From Fidelibacterota bacterium (GTDB lineage: Bacteria > Pseudomonadota > Alphaproteobacteria > Rhodospirillales > Rhodospirillaceae): a DNA stretch of 64,000 bases. This document shows positions 1-9,788 of this stretch, piece by piece (within the stretch, counting starts at the first letter, position 1; each line of letters starts with the position of its first letter). Position numbers and translations under genes: made by a program. The notes under the pieces were generated by a model that worked only from the letters and a program-made list of their open reading frames with translations, had not been told where the DNA came from and made no database searches. The DNA lies in NCBI GenBank assembly GCA_947476275.1, contig CANJPQ010000002.1:149436-213435 (forward strand), given 5' to 3'.

Positions 1-360
1 CTGCAATCCCTCAAGACCGGCGCCCTCATCGCCTGCGCCTGCCGTTTCGGTGCCGTGCTGGCGGGCGCATCCGAACAGGCCAAGGCACACCTATGGGACT
101 ACGGCCAAAAAATCGGTCTCGCGTTCCAGATCGCCGACGACGTGCTTGATGTGGAAAGTTCGGCGCAAGTCACTGGAAAGGCGACCGGGAAGGACGCTGT
201 GGCCGGCAAGGCGACTTTTGTCTCCCGGCTCGGGCTTGAAGGTGCTAAGACTCAAGCTCGCGCCTTGGTGGAGCAGGCCATTGAACACGTTGAGATTTTT
301 GGCGTCGCGGCCGATCCGCTCCGCGCCGCGGCCGCGTTCGTCATCCGCCGTCAGGCGTGA
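1..360 (+). CDS. ispA: Polyprenyl (farnesyl/geranyl) diphosphate synthase, 3' part only
   Basis: The reading frame is open from the first base of the window, so only the C-terminal 119 residues are present. It contains the second aspartate-rich motif (ADDVLD, DDxxD type), which binds Mg-diphosphate in trans-prenyltransferases, followed by the usual C-terminal helices. The enzyme condenses IPP with allylic diphosphates to make farnesyl diphosphate in the cytoplasm. The ispA-dxs order is common in proteobacteria and places it with the MEP pathway. The 12 nt to dxs suggest one transcript. Chain-length specificity cannot be judged without the N-terminal half. Confidence 0.93.
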   Translation: MQSLKTGALIACACRFGAVLAGASEQAKAHLWDYGQKIGLAFQIADDVLDVESSAQVTGKATGKDAVAGKATFVSRLGLEGAKTQARALVEQAIEHVEIFGVAADPLRAAAAFVIRRQA

Positions 361-372
361 AGGCTGGTCCGC

Positions 373-2316
373 ATGACGACCGCTGACGGCTCGCCGCGCA
401 CGCCTATGCTCGACCGCATCTCGCAACCTTCCGACTTACGCAACCTCTCGATCCCACAGCTGACTCAGCTGGCGGATGAGTTGCGCGCCGACACCATCCA
501 CAACGTCTCCCGTACAGGCGGCCATCTGGGCGCCGGCCTCGGCGTGGTGGAGCTGACCGTCGCTCTGCACCATGTATTCGAGACCCCGGCGGATCGGTTG
601 ATCTGGGATGTCGGCCATCAGTGCTATCCGCACAAGATCCTCACCGGCCGCCGCGACCGGATGTCGACCATCCGCCAGAAAGATGGCCTCTCCGGTTTCA
701 CACTGCGCAGCGAGAGTGAGTTCGATCCCTTCGGCGCGGGTCACAGCTCCACCTCGATCTCCGCCGGGCTCGGCATGGCGGTCGCGCGCGATCTCGCCGG
801 CAAGGACAACAACGTCATCGCGGTCATCGGCGACGGCGCCATGAGCGCCGGCATGGCCTATGAGGCGATGAACAACGCCGGCGCCTTGCGCAGCCGCTTG
901 ATCGTGATTCTCAACGACAACGACATGTCTATCGCACCGCCGGTCGGCGCCATGAGCGCCTATCTCTCGCGCCTGCTGTCGTCGAAGTCCTATCTCAGCC
1001 TGCGCCAGGTGGCGAAGCAGATCGCACACTACCTGCCGAAGTCGCTCGAAGATGTCGCCCGCCGCGCCGAGGAATACACCCGCGGTATGGTGTCTGGCGG
1101 CGGCACATTGTTTGAAGAACTCGGCATGTATTACGTCGGCCCCATCGATGGCCACTCCATTGAGCAACTGGTGCCGGTGTTGCGCAACGTGCGCGATTCG
1201 GAAGCGGCCGGCCCGTTCCTGATTCACGTCGTCACCAAAAAGGGACGCGGCTATCCGCCGGCGGAAGCCTCCGCCGACAAGTTCCACGGCGTCACCAAAT
1301 TCGATATCGTCTCCGGTGCGCAAATCAAGACCGTGGCGAAGGCGCCATCGTACACCTCCGTCTTTGCCAAGGGCCTGATCGCCGAAGCGGCGGCGGACGA
1401 CAAGATCGTCGCCATCAACGCCGCCATGCCCAACGGCACCGGCCTCGACAAGTTCGCCGAGAAGTTCCCGACCCGCTGCTTCGATGTCGGCATCGCCGAA
1501 CAGCACGCCGTCACCTTCGCCGCTGGCCTCGCCACCGAAGGCTTCAAGCCCTTCGTCGCGATCTATTCCACCTTCCTCCAGCGCGCCTACGATCAGGTCG
1601 TGCATGACGTCGCCGTGCAGAACCTGCCGGTGCGTTTCGGGCTGGATCGCGCCGGCTACGTCGGCGCCGACGGCGCCACGCACGCCGGTTCGTTCGATCT
1701 GCCCTATCTGCTGTGCCTGCCGAACTTTGTCGTCATGGCCGCCGCCGACGAGGCGGAACTGATGCACATGGTGGCCACTGCTGCCGCCCACGACACCGGC
1801 CCGATCGCCGTGCGCTATCCGCGCGGCGAAGGCGTCGGCGTGGCGCTGCCGGATCGCGGCACGCCGCTTGAAATCGGCAAGGGCCGCATCGTGCGCGAAG
1901 GCGGCAAGGTCGCGATCCTCAGCCTCGGCACGCGTCTGGCCGATGCGTTGAAGGCAGCGGACGACCTCGCCGCGCGCGGCCTGCCCGCGACCGTAGCGGA
2001 CGCCCGCTTCGCTAAGCCGCTCGACACGGCATTGATCGAACATCTCGCATCCACCCACGACGTGCTGGTGACCGTGGAAGAAGGGGCTGCCGGTGGTTTC
2101 GGCGCGGCGGTACTGCATCACCTCGCCTGGAGCGGTCTACTCGACAAGGGCCTGAAGGTCCGCACCCTCTGCATGCCCGATATTTTCTTCGAGCACGCCA
2201 AGCCCGAAGACCAGATCGCCGCTGCCCACCTCGACGCAGCGGGCATCGCCGCGACGGTGCTCAACGCGCTTGGCCAGGACAGCCGCGGCCTCGCCCAGGC
2301 GAGCAGCCGCGCCTAA
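373..2316 (+). CDS. dxs: 1-deoxy-D-xylulose-5-phosphate synthase
   Basis: The protein has 647 aa, the normal length for DXS. It is a thiamine-diphosphate enzyme that condenses pyruvate and glyceraldehyde 3-phosphate, the entry step of the MEP isoprenoid pathway and the source of DXP for thiamine and pyridoxal. Visible features are an N-terminal TPP domain ([31 protein letters not shown] near residue 155), the central transketolase pyrimidine domain with the activating glutamate in [15 protein letters not shown], and a C-terminal transketolase domain. It follows ispA by 12 nt and is followed within 8 nt by the likely GTG start of tlyA, so the three probably form an operon. Confidence 0.97.
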   Translation: MTTADGSPRTPMLDRISQPSDLRNLSIPQLTQLADELRADTIHNVSRTGGHLGAGLGVVELTVALHHVFETPADRLIWDVGHQCYPHKILTGRRDRMSTIRQKDGLSGFTLRSESEFDPFGAGHSSTSISAGLGMAVARDLAGKDNNVIAVIGDGAMSAGMAYEAMNNAGALRSRLIVILNDNDMSIAPPVGAMSAYLSRLLSSKSYLSLRQVAKQIAHYLPKSLEDVARRAEEYTRGMVSGGGTLFEELGMYYVGPIDGHSIEQLVPVLRNVRDSEAAGPFLIHVVTKKGRGYPPAEASADKFHGVTKFDIVSGAQIKTVAKAPSYTSVFAKGLIAEAAADDKIVAINAAMPNGTGLDKFAEKFPTRCFDVGIAEQHAVTFAAGLATEGFKPFVAIYSTFLQRAYDQVVHDVAVQNLPVRFGLDRAGYVGADGATHAGSFDLPYLLCLPNFVVMAAADEAELMHMVATAAAHDTGPIAVRYPRGEGVGVALPDRGTPLEIGKGRIVREGGKVAILSLGTRLADALKAADDLAARGLPATVADARFAKPLDTALIEHLASTHDVLVTVEEGAAGGFGAAVLHHLAWSGLLDKGLKVRTLCMPDIFFEHAKPEDQIAAAHLDAAGIAATVLNALGQDSRGLAQASSRA

Positions 2317-2323
2317 GGCGAGC

Positions 2324-3061
2324 GTGCCCAAACAACGTCTCGACCAACTCCTCGTGGAGCGCGGCCTCGCCGAGAGCCGCACCAAGGCGCAGGCCCTCAT
2401 CATGGCCGGGCTGGTGTTTACTGGCGAACGCCGCCTCGACACCGCCGGCGCTCAGATTGCCGACGACACACTCATCACGGTCCGCGGCCAGGAACACCCC
2501 TGGGTCTCCCGCGGCGGCATGAAACTCGCCCATGGGCTTGAGCACTTCGGCTTCACCGCCACCGGCCGCATTGCGCTGGACGTCGGCGCCTCCACCGGCG
2601 GCTTCACGGATGTGCTGCTCACCAACGGTGCGGCGAAGGTCTACGCGGTGGACGTCGGCTACGGCCAGTTCGCCCACAAGCTCCGCACCGATCCGCGTGT
2701 AGTCGTTCTGGAACGCACCAATGCGCGCCATCTCACCGCCGCCGAAGTGCCCGATCCCCTCGGCGCGGTGGTCTGCGACGCCAGTTTCATCGGCCTACGC
2801 ACCGTGCTTCCGGCGGGCATGGCCCTGACCGTGCCCGGGGCGTGGATGATCGCCCTGATCAAGCCCCAGTTCGAGGTCGGCCGGGAGAACGTCGGCAAGA
2901 AGGGTGTGGTGCGCGATCCGGCGCTTCACCAGCAGGTGTGCGACGAGATCGCCGCCTGGCTCGGGGCGCAAGCCGGCTGGCAGGTCCGCGGCGTCACACG
3001 GAGCCCGATCACGGGCCCGGAGGGAAATATCGAATTCCTGATTGGCGCTGAGCGGGTCTGA
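2324..3061 (+). CDS. tlyA: TlyA family S4-domain RNA methyltransferase (23S/16S rRNA 2'-O-MTase / haemolysin A family)
   Basis: An N-terminal S4 RNA-binding domain (RLDQLLVERGLAESRTKAQ) is followed by an FtsJ/RrmJ-type Rossmann methyltransferase with SAM motif I (ALDVGASTGGFTDVLL). TlyA proteins 2'-O-methylate rRNA cytidines; the haemolysin label is historical. I chose the GTG at 2324 (245 aa). It lies 8 nt after the dxs stop behind AAGGCGAG, and the S4 domain begins immediately after it. An in-frame ATG at 2270 would add 18 low-complexity Ala/Arg residues encoded inside dxs. Transcription is probably coupled to dxs. Confidence 0.9.
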   Translation: MPKQRLDQLLVERGLAESRTKAQALIMAGLVFTGERRLDTAGAQIADDTLITVRGQEHPWVSRGGMKLAHGLEHFGFTATGRIALDVGASTGGFTDVLLTNGAAKVYAVDVGYGQFAHKLRTDPRVVVLERTNARHLTAAEVPDPLGAVVCDASFIGLRTVLPAGMALTVPGAWMIALIKPQFEVGRENVGKKGVVRDPALHQQVCDEIAAWLGAQAGWQVRGVTRSPITGPEGNIEFLIGAERV

Positions 3062-3077
3062 TTGGTAGGGAAGGGGT

Positions 3078-4121
3078 ATGAGACTCACGTATGCCCTCCT
3101 GGCCCTCCTGCTTTTGCCCGTCCTGCTTCTGGCTGTGCCCGCCCGCGCGGACCAAGCCACCCTGGCCGGCCTACAGCGCGACGGCGGCTTCCAGGAAGTC
3201 GTCATCAGCGTGCCCGACCTTGACCAGGCCACCGTGTTCTATCAGCGCGTCGCCGGCTGGCGGATGATCTATCGCGGCAACGCGGCCCCCGAACTCGTCA
3301 CCGCCTGGGGTCTGCCGGAAGGCACCAAGGTGATCGAGGTCATCCTGCGCAACGCCGGCGATCCGCAAGGCATTCTGCGGCTGGTGTCCTTCAAGGGCGT
3401 GCAGCAGGAAGAAGTGCGCCCCGCCGCCAAGCCCTGGGAAACCGGCGCCTGGGCCAGCATGATCGTGCGCGTGAAGGATGCGAAGGCGAAATACAAACAG
3501 TTCCGCACCCACAACTGGCACGCCTTCTCCGCGCCGGTGGAATTCAAGGTCGACAAGTTCACCGGCGTCGAAGCCATCATGATGGGCTTCGGCGGCGAAA
3601 CCGTCACCCTGCGCGAGCAAACCGGCGAAAGCGTGAAGGATATGAACTTCCCCTCGCGGGTAACCGCGTCGGTGAAGGATGTCGACGCGGTCGCCGCGTT
3701 CTACGTCGACAAATTGGGGTTCAAGGTGACCAACACCCTCGAAGGCCCCTTGCCCGGCGGCGGGCGGAATTCTTTCGGCCTGCCCCAGAACATGTTCGGC
3801 AATATCTACCGTCGCCAGAAGGTGGTGATCCCCGCCGCGGCCGGCAACGACGCGCGCGGTGCGATTGTGCTGTCGACCTACTACGGCCTGCACGGCGACG
3901 ACTTCGCCGAGCGCGACCGGGTGCCGAACCTCGGCTTCCTGATGGTGCGCTTCCCGGTCAGCGACGCCGCCGCCCGCGCCGCCGAGATCGCCGCCAAAGG
4001 CGTGAAGATCGACTACCAGCGCGACGAGGTACGCATGGAGCCCTATGGCACCGTGAAGGTTTTCGGCGTGCGCGATCCCAACGGCGGCATGATCGAGTTC
4101 TTCGAGGCACCCACCCCTTAA
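3078..4121 (+). CDS. Secreted protein with two glyoxalase/VOC domains
   Basis: The protein has 347 aa. An N-terminal signal peptide (hydrophobic leucine run ending PARADQ near residue 26) is followed by two vicinal-oxygen-chelate modules, about residues 35-185 and 195-345. Each has a beta-alpha-beta-beta-beta pattern with phrases such as VSVPDLDQATVFYQRV and VKDVDAVAAFYVDKLGFKV, and the second ends GVRDPNGGMIEFFEAP. VOC proteins are metal-dependent lyases, isomerases or dioxygenases, or carriers. A signal peptide on a double VOC protein implies a periplasmic role. The substrate is unknown. It sits 16 nt after tlyA and 12 nt before an aminotransferase. Confidence 0.85.
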   Translation: MRLTYALLALLLLPVLLLAVPARADQATLAGLQRDGGFQEVVISVPDLDQATVFYQRVAGWRMIYRGNAAPELVTAWGLPEGTKVIEVILRNAGDPQGILRLVSFKGVQQEEVRPAAKPWETGAWASMIVRVKDAKAKYKQFRTHNWHAFSAPVEFKVDKFTGVEAIMMGFGGETVTLREQTGESVKDMNFPSRVTASVKDVDAVAAFYVDKLGFKVTNTLEGPLPGGGRNSFGLPQNMFGNIYRRQKVVIPAAAGNDARGAIVLSTYYGLHGDDFAERDRVPNLGFLMVRFPVSDAAARAAEIAAKGVKIDYQRDEVRMEPYGTVKVFGVRDPNGGMIEFFEAPTP

Positions 4122-4133
4122 GGATCGCCCCCG

Positions 4134-5273
4134 ATGCGCGACCACTCGATTCGCGATTTCTGGCCGCTCGATCCGGCGATCACCTATCTCAACCACGGCG
4201 GCTTCGGCGTGACCCCGCGCGAGGTCGCCGCGGTGCAGGCGGATTTCCGCGCCCGCATCGAGGCCAACCCGATGCGCTTCATGATGGGCGAATACCCCGC
4301 CGCCGTGCGCGCCTCAGCCGCAGCGCTCGCCGCATTCCTCGGCGCGAAAGCCGAGGACATCGTGTTCACCGAGAACGCCACCTCCGGCCTCAACGCCGTG
4401 CTGCGCTCCCTCGACTTCGCCCCCGGCGACGAGATCGTGGTGCCGACCCTGGCCTACGGCGCGATGATGAAAGCCGCGCGCTATGTCGCGTCGCGGACCG
4501 GCGCGAAAATCGTCACGCCGGAAATTCCGCTCCCTTTGCCGAGCCATCAAGCCGCCATCGACGCCGTCACGGCCGCGTTCTCGCCACGCACCAAGCTGGT
4601 TCTGATCGACCACATCGTCTCGCCCACCGGCTTCGGGCTGCCCGTGCGCGCCATCGCGGATGCGGCCCACGCCGCCGGCGCGCAGGTGCTGATCGACGGG
4701 GCCCATGCGCCAGGTCATATCCCGCTGGTGATGGCGGAGACCGGCGGCGATTGGTACGTCGGCAATCTCCACAAGTGGCTGTTCGTGCCGCGCGCCTGCG
4801 GCTTCCTGTGGGCCGGCGGCGCCGCGCGCCACCTGATCCATCCGCTCGCGATCTCCCACGGCTATGAACAGGGCCTGACGGCGGAGTTCGACTGGACCGG
4901 CACCCACGACCCGACGCCGATCCTGTGCGTGCCCGCCGCTATCGCCTTTCACGAAAAGCTTGGCGGCGCTGCGCTGATGCAGCGCAACGCCGTCCTGCTG
5001 CGCGAGGCCCTCGACCGCGTCGCCGCCGCCTTCCAGACGCCGCTCGGCGCAGCGCCTGCGTTGTTTGCGAGCATGGGCACCGTCGGATTGCCGCAGCGCT
5101 TCGGCGCCACCGATGCGGAAGCCGCCGCCTTGCGCCGCACGCTCTCTGACGCTCACCGCATCGAAGCCGTCATCAGCGCGCAAAAAGGCCAGCTCTGGCT
5201 CCGCCTCGCCGCCCAGGCCTACAACGAGATTGCCGACTACGAGCGCCTGATCGCCGTCTTGCGCACGCTGTAG
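4134..5273 (+). CDS. Class V PLP-dependent aminotransferase (isopenicillin-N-epimerase-like)
   Basis: The protein has 379 aa and a fold-type I aminotransferase V layout. HGGFG occurs near residue 21, the cofactor aspartate is in LIDGAHAPG (D188), and the Schiff-base lysine is in NLHKWLF (K214). The N-terminal phrase AITYLNHGGFG and the NLHKWLF lysine context are typical of the CefD/isopenicillin N epimerase and cysteine-desulfurase-like subgroup, which often act as amino-acid epimerases or lyases of unknown substrate. It is 12 nt downstream of the VOC gene and is the last plus-strand gene before a convergent minus-strand block. The exact substrate cannot be read from sequence. Confidence 0.88.
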   Translation: MRDHSIRDFWPLDPAITYLNHGGFGVTPREVAAVQADFRARIEANPMRFMMGEYPAAVRASAAALAAFLGAKAEDIVFTENATSGLNAVLRSLDFAPGDEIVVPTLAYGAMMKAARYVASRTGAKIVTPEIPLPLPSHQAAIDAVTAAFSPRTKLVLIDHIVSPTGFGLPVRAIADAAHAAGAQVLIDGAHAPGHIPLVMAETGGDWYVGNLHKWLFVPRACGFLWAGGAARHLIHPLAISHGYEQGLTAEFDWTGTHDPTPILCVPAAIAFHEKLGGAALMQRNAVLLREALDRVAAAFQTPLGAAPALFASMGTVGLPQRFGATDAEAAALRRTLSDAHRIEAVISAQKGQLWLRLAAQAYNEIADYERLIAVLRTL

Positions 5274-5296
5274 AACCCCCGCTCTTCTTCTCTTCA

Positions 5297-5319
5297 TCCC
5301 TCCCCCTTGAGGGGAGGGA
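5297..5319. repeat. Extragenic palindrome between convergent genes
   Basis: A perfect 9-bp inverted repeat (TCCCTCCCC / GGGGAGGGA) surrounds a 5-nt CTTGA loop. It lies in the 188-bp gap between the aminotransferase and the convergent small secreted gene. It has no T-tract on either side, so it is either a bidirectional factor-assisted terminator or a dispersed GC-rich palindrome. The rest of the gap (5320-5461) shows nothing recognisable. Confidence 0.6.
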
Positions 5320-5461
5320 CCGAGGGTGGGGGTCGTGCAACGACCGCCGCCGTCGCCGTGTTCGCCTACTTCTTCACTGGCGTCTGCTGTGCCGGCGCAT
5401 CCGTGATCGGATTGTGCGGCATCGGCGGCGCGCCCCGGGCCGAGGTCGGGTGGCCGAAATT

Positions 5462-5764
5462 TTACGCGCTCTCGAACAGGTTGCCTTCTTGGTCCACCAT
5501 CACCTGCACCGGATTATTCTCCGTCAGGCGACCTTCGGCGTACCAGACGCCGTCAGTATCCTTGACCGGGTCGCTGGTGACTTCGAGGTCCGCTTTCTCC
5601 CCGCAACTCGTCGCTTCGCCTGCGGTGAAGCTGTTCTTGCCCGGCACCGGTGCGGCCGGCGTGTTGCTCTCGGTCTTGATCGCGGGCTTCGGCGCGCTTT
5701 GCGCCCAGACCGGCGCGCCACACATCGCGGCGGTGCCCAGAACAACCCATACCAACGGTTTCAT
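5462..5764 (-). CDS. Small secreted protein of unknown function
   Basis: The protein has 100 aa. Residues 1-22 form a clear signal peptide (hydrophobic core, APVWAQ cleavage). The mature part begins with a Pro/Ala-rich segment and ends in an acidic, aromatic tail (DTDGVWYAEGRL, VDQEGNLFESA). I recognise no family. One mature cysteine (C53) is present. It lies 86 nt downstream of the sppA start, reading in the same direction as sppA but with its own start region, and is convergent with the aminotransferase gene. Confidence 0.6.
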   Translation of the reverse strand: MKPLVWVVLGTAAMCGAPVWAQSAPKPAIKTESNTPAAPVPGKNSFTAGEATSCGEKADLEVTSDPVKDTDGVWYAEGRLTENNPVQVMVDQEGNLFESA

Positions 5765-5850
5765 GTCGATCGTCTCCTACCCGCGGCCATGATGGCCGCG
5801 TCGCTAGAGACGAACCGCGCAGACGGGGCGCAAGTTCCCGGAGGCGCGGG

Positions 5851-7632
5851 TTATTCCACCCCAACCGGCTCCATATACAGCGCCGGGCCCTTGGTCTGCG
5901 CACCTTGCAGCGTCTCCAGCAGCGGGCCGGCGACCTTGCCGAACGCGCTGATCGCCCTCACGCCGGTCATGATGTCGCTCGGCGCGTCGCCGTCGCTCAT
6001 GGCCTTGAGGATCGCCTGCAGCGGATCTTCCGGCGTCGGGTAGGGGACCAGCTTTACGCTGTCCTCCGCCGTCAGGCCGATCTTGGTCTTGGCGTGATCG
6101 ATCGCGGCATTGAGCCCGCCGAGTTCGTCGATCATGCCGATCTTGACCGCATCCGCACCGCTCCACACGCGCCCGCGCGCGTACTTCTCGAATTCCTCCA
6201 CCGGCTTGCCGCGCCCTTGCGCCGCCTTGCCGGTGAAGTCCGCGTACACCGCATCCATTACCGTGTTGAGCCGTGCCAGTTCGCGCGCGTTCCATTCGGT
6301 CTGGGAGCTGAACAGTCCGGCGGATTCGCCGAAGCTGATGCGGTCCCAGTTCACGTCGAGTTTCTCCGACGTGCCGGCGAGCACGATCTTGCCGGAGATC
6401 ACGCCGATGGAGCCGGTGATCGTGCCGGCGTCGGCGAAGATGCGGTCCGCCGCCATGGAGATGAAATACCCGCCGGACGCGGCCACGTTGCCCATGCTGA
6501 CGATCACGGGCTTCTTGCTCTCTCGCGCGCGCACCACTTCGCGCCAGATCGTGTCGGACGCCACGGCAGAGCCGCCGGGGCTGTCGACCCGCAGCACGAT
6601 CGCCTCCACGTCCTTGTTGGCGACCGCATCGCGGATCGCCTTCGCCGTCACGGCGGACTTGATGCCCTCATCGCCCGCGAACGGATTCTCTTCCGCCGAC
6701 CCGCGGCTGATGGTGCCGATGGCGCTTACCACTGCGATGCTCTTCTTCGCTTCGGCGCGGCCGGCCCACACCGGCAGGTCGGCATAGCGCCGCAGCGGAA
6801 CGTGCGCCATGCGGCCGACTTTCTGGTTCAGCGCATCCTCGAACTGGTCGCGATAGCCCAGCGCGTCGATCAGCTTGCCCTCTTTGGCTTCGGCCGCCAG
6901 CAGCGGCCCGCGGTCGATCAGGTCCTTCACGGCCGCCTTGTCGAGCTTGCGATCCGCGGCGATGCCGTCGACCATCTGGTCGAACCAGCCGCCCAGAAGG
7001 GCCGTCAGTTCCTCTTTGTTGGCCGGCGAAATGTGATCCTCCGTGAAGGTCTCCATCGCGCTCTTGTATTCCTTGCGCTTGATCACGTTGGCTTTCACGC
7101 CCAGCCGTTCCAGCGCCTTGCGCACGAAGGGCTGTTCCGTGCCGATGCCCGCCACGCCGACGTTGCCGGTGGGCTGCACCCAGATCGTCTCGAAGGCGGC
7201 GGCGAGGTAATACCCCTGCAGCGCGCCGGTGCCTTCGCCGATGGTCTCGGAGAACAGGTACGTCGGCTTGCCGGCCGCGCGGATGTCCGCGATTGCCGTG
7301 CGCAGTTCTTGAATCTGCGCGATGCCGAAGTGATGGTCGTTGAGCGTGGCGACCACCGCCGTCACGCGCGGATCGTCCTTCGCCCGGCGCAGCGCGAACA
7401 GCGCGTCCTGCATCGAGGTTTGCGTGCCGAGCTTCAGGGATGCCAGCCGCGGCCGCTCGTTGCTCTCCTGGTAGTCCTTGTCCAGGTTCAGCGTCAGCAC
7501 GAACTTGTCGGGCGCTTTGGCGCTGCGCCCCTCGAACTTGCTGGCGGCATAGATGCCGACCCCGAAGGCCAGCACGACGATCAGGCCGATGAAGGCAAAG
7601 GTGCCGATCAGCACGCGGAACAGGCTGCGCAT
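5851..7632 (-). CDS. sppA: Signal peptide peptidase SppA (protease IV), 67K type
   Basis: The protein has 593 aa, the long double-domain SppA form. An N-terminal membrane anchor (residues 8-30) precedes two ClpP-like S49 domains. The catalytic pair is visible: the general-base lysine in KEYKSAMETF (K190) and the nucleophilic serine in NVAASGGYF (S386). SppA degrades cleaved signal peptides in the inner membrane and periplasm. The start ATG at 7632 follows a GAAAGGACATCC leader. aroC and fabI lie upstream on the same strand with a 57-nt gap. Confidence 0.95.
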   Translation of the reverse strand: MRSLFRVLIGTFAFIGLIVVLAFGVGIYAASKFEGRSAKAPDKFVLTLNLDKDYQESNERPRLASLKLGTQTSMQDALFALRRAKDDPRVTAVVATLNDHHFGIAQIQELRTAIADIRAAGKPTYLFSETIGEGTGALQGYYLAAAFETIWVQPTGNVGVAGIGTEQPFVRKALERLGVKANVIKRKEYKSAMETFTEDHISPANKEELTALLGGWFDQMVDGIAADRKLDKAAVKDLIDRGPLLAAEAKEGKLIDALGYRDQFEDALNQKVGRMAHVPLRRYADLPVWAGRAEAKKSIAVVSAIGTISRGSAEENPFAGDEGIKSAVTAKAIRDAVANKDVEAIVLRVDSPGGSAVASDTIWREVVRARESKKPVIVSMGNVAASGGYFISMAADRIFADAGTITGSIGVISGKIVLAGTSEKLDVNWDRISFGESAGLFSSQTEWNARELARLNTVMDAVYADFTGKAAQGRGKPVEEFEKYARGRVWSGADAVKIGMIDELGGLNAAIDHAKTKIGLTAEDSVKLVPYPTPEDPLQAILKAMSDGDAPSDIMTGVRAISAFGKVAGPLLETLQGAQTKGPALYMEPVGVE

Positions 7633-7689
7633 GGATGTCCTTTCGGGGATGAAACCCCGGGGAAAAAGCGAACGACAGGAGGGTTTAGC

Positions 7690-8775
7690 TTACCCGCATT
7701 GCGCCGCGTGGCGCAGCACGTGATCGGCGAGCACGATCGCCAGCATTGCTTCCGCCACCGGCACGCCGCGAATGCCCACACAGGGGTCGTGGCGGCCTTT
7801 TGTGACAATCTCAGTGTCATGGCCGTGGATATCCACGGTCTTGCGCTGGCTCAGGATCGAACTGGTCGGTTTGATCGCCATCCGCGCGACAATCGGTTGC
7901 CCGGTCGAGATCCCGCCCAGGATGCCGCCGGCCTTGTTGGACAGGAACTCCACCTGGCCATCCTTGCCCATGCGCATCTCGTCGGCGTTGTCTTCGCCGG
8001 ACAGGGCGGCGGCGGCGAACCCGGCGCCGATCTCCACGCCCTTGACCGCATTGATGCTCATCAGCGCGCTGGCGATATCCGCATCCAGCTTGCCGTAGAT
8101 CGGCGCGCCCAGGCCAGCCGGCAGGCCTTCGGCGACCACTTCCACAATGGCGCCGGCGGACGAGCCGCTCTTGCGCACGCCATCCAGGTAATCCGCCCAC
8201 GTCGCCGCGGCCTTGGCGTCCGGCGAGAAGAACAGGTTGCGATCCACTTCCGCCCAATCCCAGTTGGCGCGGTCGATGGCATGCGGTCCGATCTGGGTCA
8301 GCGCCGCGCGGATGGTCACGCCCGCGCCCACCCGGTGCGCGAGCACCTTGCGGGCAATCACGCCCGCGGCCACGCGCATCGCGGTCTCGCGCGCGCTCGA
8401 CCGCCCGCCGCCGCGATAGTCGCGGATGCCGTATTTCTTCCAGTAGGTGTAGTCCGCATGGCCGGGGCGGAATTTCTCCGCGATCTCGCCATAGTCCTTC
8501 GAGCGCGCATCGACGTTCTCGATCAGCAGGCCGATCGACGTCCCGGTGGTCACGCCCTCGAACACGCCCGAGAGGATCTTCACCGTGTCCGGTTCTTGCC
8601 GCTGCGTCGTGTACTTGGAGGTGCCGGGCTTGCGCTTGTCCATCCAGGGCGTGAAATCCGCCTCGGTCAGGGGCAGGCGCGGCGGCACGCCGTCGATCAC
8701 GCAACCAATCGCCGGTCCGTGGCTTTCGCCGAAGGTCGAGAACCGGAACAGCATGCCGAAGGTGTTGGATGACAT
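7690..8775 (-). CDS. aroC: Chorismate synthase
   Basis: The protein has 361 aa. It catalyses the FMN-dependent anti-1,4-elimination of EPSP to chorismate, the last shikimate-pathway step. The N-terminus [20 protein letters not shown] and the internal [16 protein letters not shown] and [15 protein letters not shown] stretches are signature regions of the family. I placed the start at 8775, where the conserved N-terminus begins. A longer open frame to 8841 would add 22 unconserved residues that run into fabI. The fabI stop is 10 nt upstream, so the two are probably co-transcribed. Confidence 0.96.
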   Translation of the reverse strand: MSSNTFGMLFRFSTFGESHGPAIGCVIDGVPPRLPLTEADFTPWMDKRKPGTSKYTTQRQEPDTVKILSGVFEGVTTGTSIGLLIENVDARSKDYGEIAEKFRPGHADYTYWKKYGIRDYRGGGRSSARETAMRVAAGVIARKVLAHRVGAGVTIRAALTQIGPHAIDRANWDWAEVDRNLFFSPDAKAAATWADYLDGVRKSGSSAGAIVEVVAEGLPAGLGAPIYGKLDADIASALMSINAVKGVEIGAGFAAAALSGEDNADEMRMGKDGQVEFLSNKAGGILGGISTGQPIVARMAIKPTSSILSQRKTVDIHGHDTEIVTKGRHDPCVGIRGVPVAEAMLAIVLADHVLRHAAQCG

Positions 8776-8785
8776 GACGCGCTTG

Positions 8786-9628
8786 CTATTTCGCCAGCTT
8801 CGCGCCGGCAAGCAGTTCGGAGATATCGGCCGCGGACTCAACGGCCATCATGCCGACCGTATGATAGCCCGCATCGACATGGTGGATCTCGCCCGTGACG
8901 CCGCTGGACAGGTCGCTCAGGAAATACAGCCCGCTCTTGCCCACGTCCTCGATGGTGACATTGCGGTGCAGCGGCGCGTTCAGCTCGTTCCAGCGCATGA
9001 TGTAGCGGAAGTCGCCGATGCCCGAGGCCGCCAGCGTCTTGATCGGTCCGGCCGAGATCGCGTTCACGCGGATATTCTTCGCGCCCAGGTCGACCGCCAG
9101 ATAGCGCACGGAGGCTTCCAGCGCCGCCTTGGCGACGCCCATCACGTTGTAATGCGGGATAGTCCGTTCCGCGCCCAGGTAGCTCAGCGTCAACAGGCTA
9201 CCGCCCTCGGTCATCAGCGGCTCGGCGCGCCGGCAGATGTCCGTGAACGAATAGCAGGAGATATCCATAGTCCGCAGGAAGTTCTCCCGCGTAAGATTGT
9301 CGATATAGCGGCCCTTGAGCTCTTCCTTGTCCGAGAAGGCGACCGCGTGCAGCACGAAGTCCAGCCGCCCCCACGTCGCCTTGATCGCGGCGAACACCGC
9401 ATCCAGCGAGGCCGCGTCGGTCACGTCTGCCGGCAGAATGATCGGCGACTTCACGCTCTCGGCCAACGGGCGCACGCGCTTCTCCAGCGCCTCACCCTGG
9501 TAGGTGAACGCCAAGTCTGCACCGTACTCTGCGACAACCTTCGTGATTCCCCAGGCAAGGGACCGATCGTTCGCCAGGCCCACGATCAGGCCCTTCTTGC
9601 CGTCCATCAAACGCTTCGCTTCGCTCAT
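8786..9628 (-). CDS. fabI: Enoyl-[acyl-carrier-protein] reductase (NADH), FabI type
   Basis: An SDR-fold reductase that completes each cycle of type II fatty-acid elongation. Visible are the FabI-specific nucleotide motif [12 protein letters not shown], the catalytic Tyr-(x6)-Lys in [12 protein letters not shown], and [10 protein letters not shown] near the substrate-binding loop. I chose ATG 9628 (280 aa) because [21 protein letters not shown] matches the family N-terminus. ATG 9637 and GTG 9649 are in-frame alternatives, and a GGGGCG box lies about 9 nt upstream of 9628. It is the first gene of the fabI-aroC pair and is divergent from the YihY gene. Confidence 0.96.
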   Translation of the reverse strand: MSEAKRLMDGKKGLIVGLANDRSLAWGITKVVAEYGADLAFTYQGEALEKRVRPLAESVKSPIILPADVTDAASLDAVFAAIKATWGRLDFVLHAVAFSDKEELKGRYIDNLTRENFLRTMDISCYSFTDICRRAEPLMTEGGSLLTLSYLGAERTIPHYNVMGVAKAALEASVRYLAVDLGAKNIRVNAISAGPIKTLAASGIGDFRYIMRWNELNAPLHRNVTIEDVGKSGLYFLSDLSSGVTGEIHHVDAGYHTVGMMAVESAADISELLAGAKLAK

Positions 9629-9788
9629 TCCCACCATCGCCCCGCGCACTGCCGTCCCAGCGCGGACAAAATCGAAAATTTACGGATAACCAAGGACTTG
9701 CGGCATCCTACACGAAACGTTTTCGTGGGCAAGCCGAGGGGAATACCGACCCCGATGCTTGGTAAGCCCGTGAACAACCTGTAAGCCC

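Noticed and set aside
436..2121. 561-codon minus-strand open frame
   Set aside because: It mirrors dxs, lacks any recognisable motif and has the low-complexity Gly/Asp/His composition of antisense frames.
5905..8772. 955-codon plus-strand open frame
   Set aside because: It is antisense to sppA and aroC, both certain genes. The predicted protein is Arg/His/Ala-rich without domains, a by-product of high GC at third codon positions.
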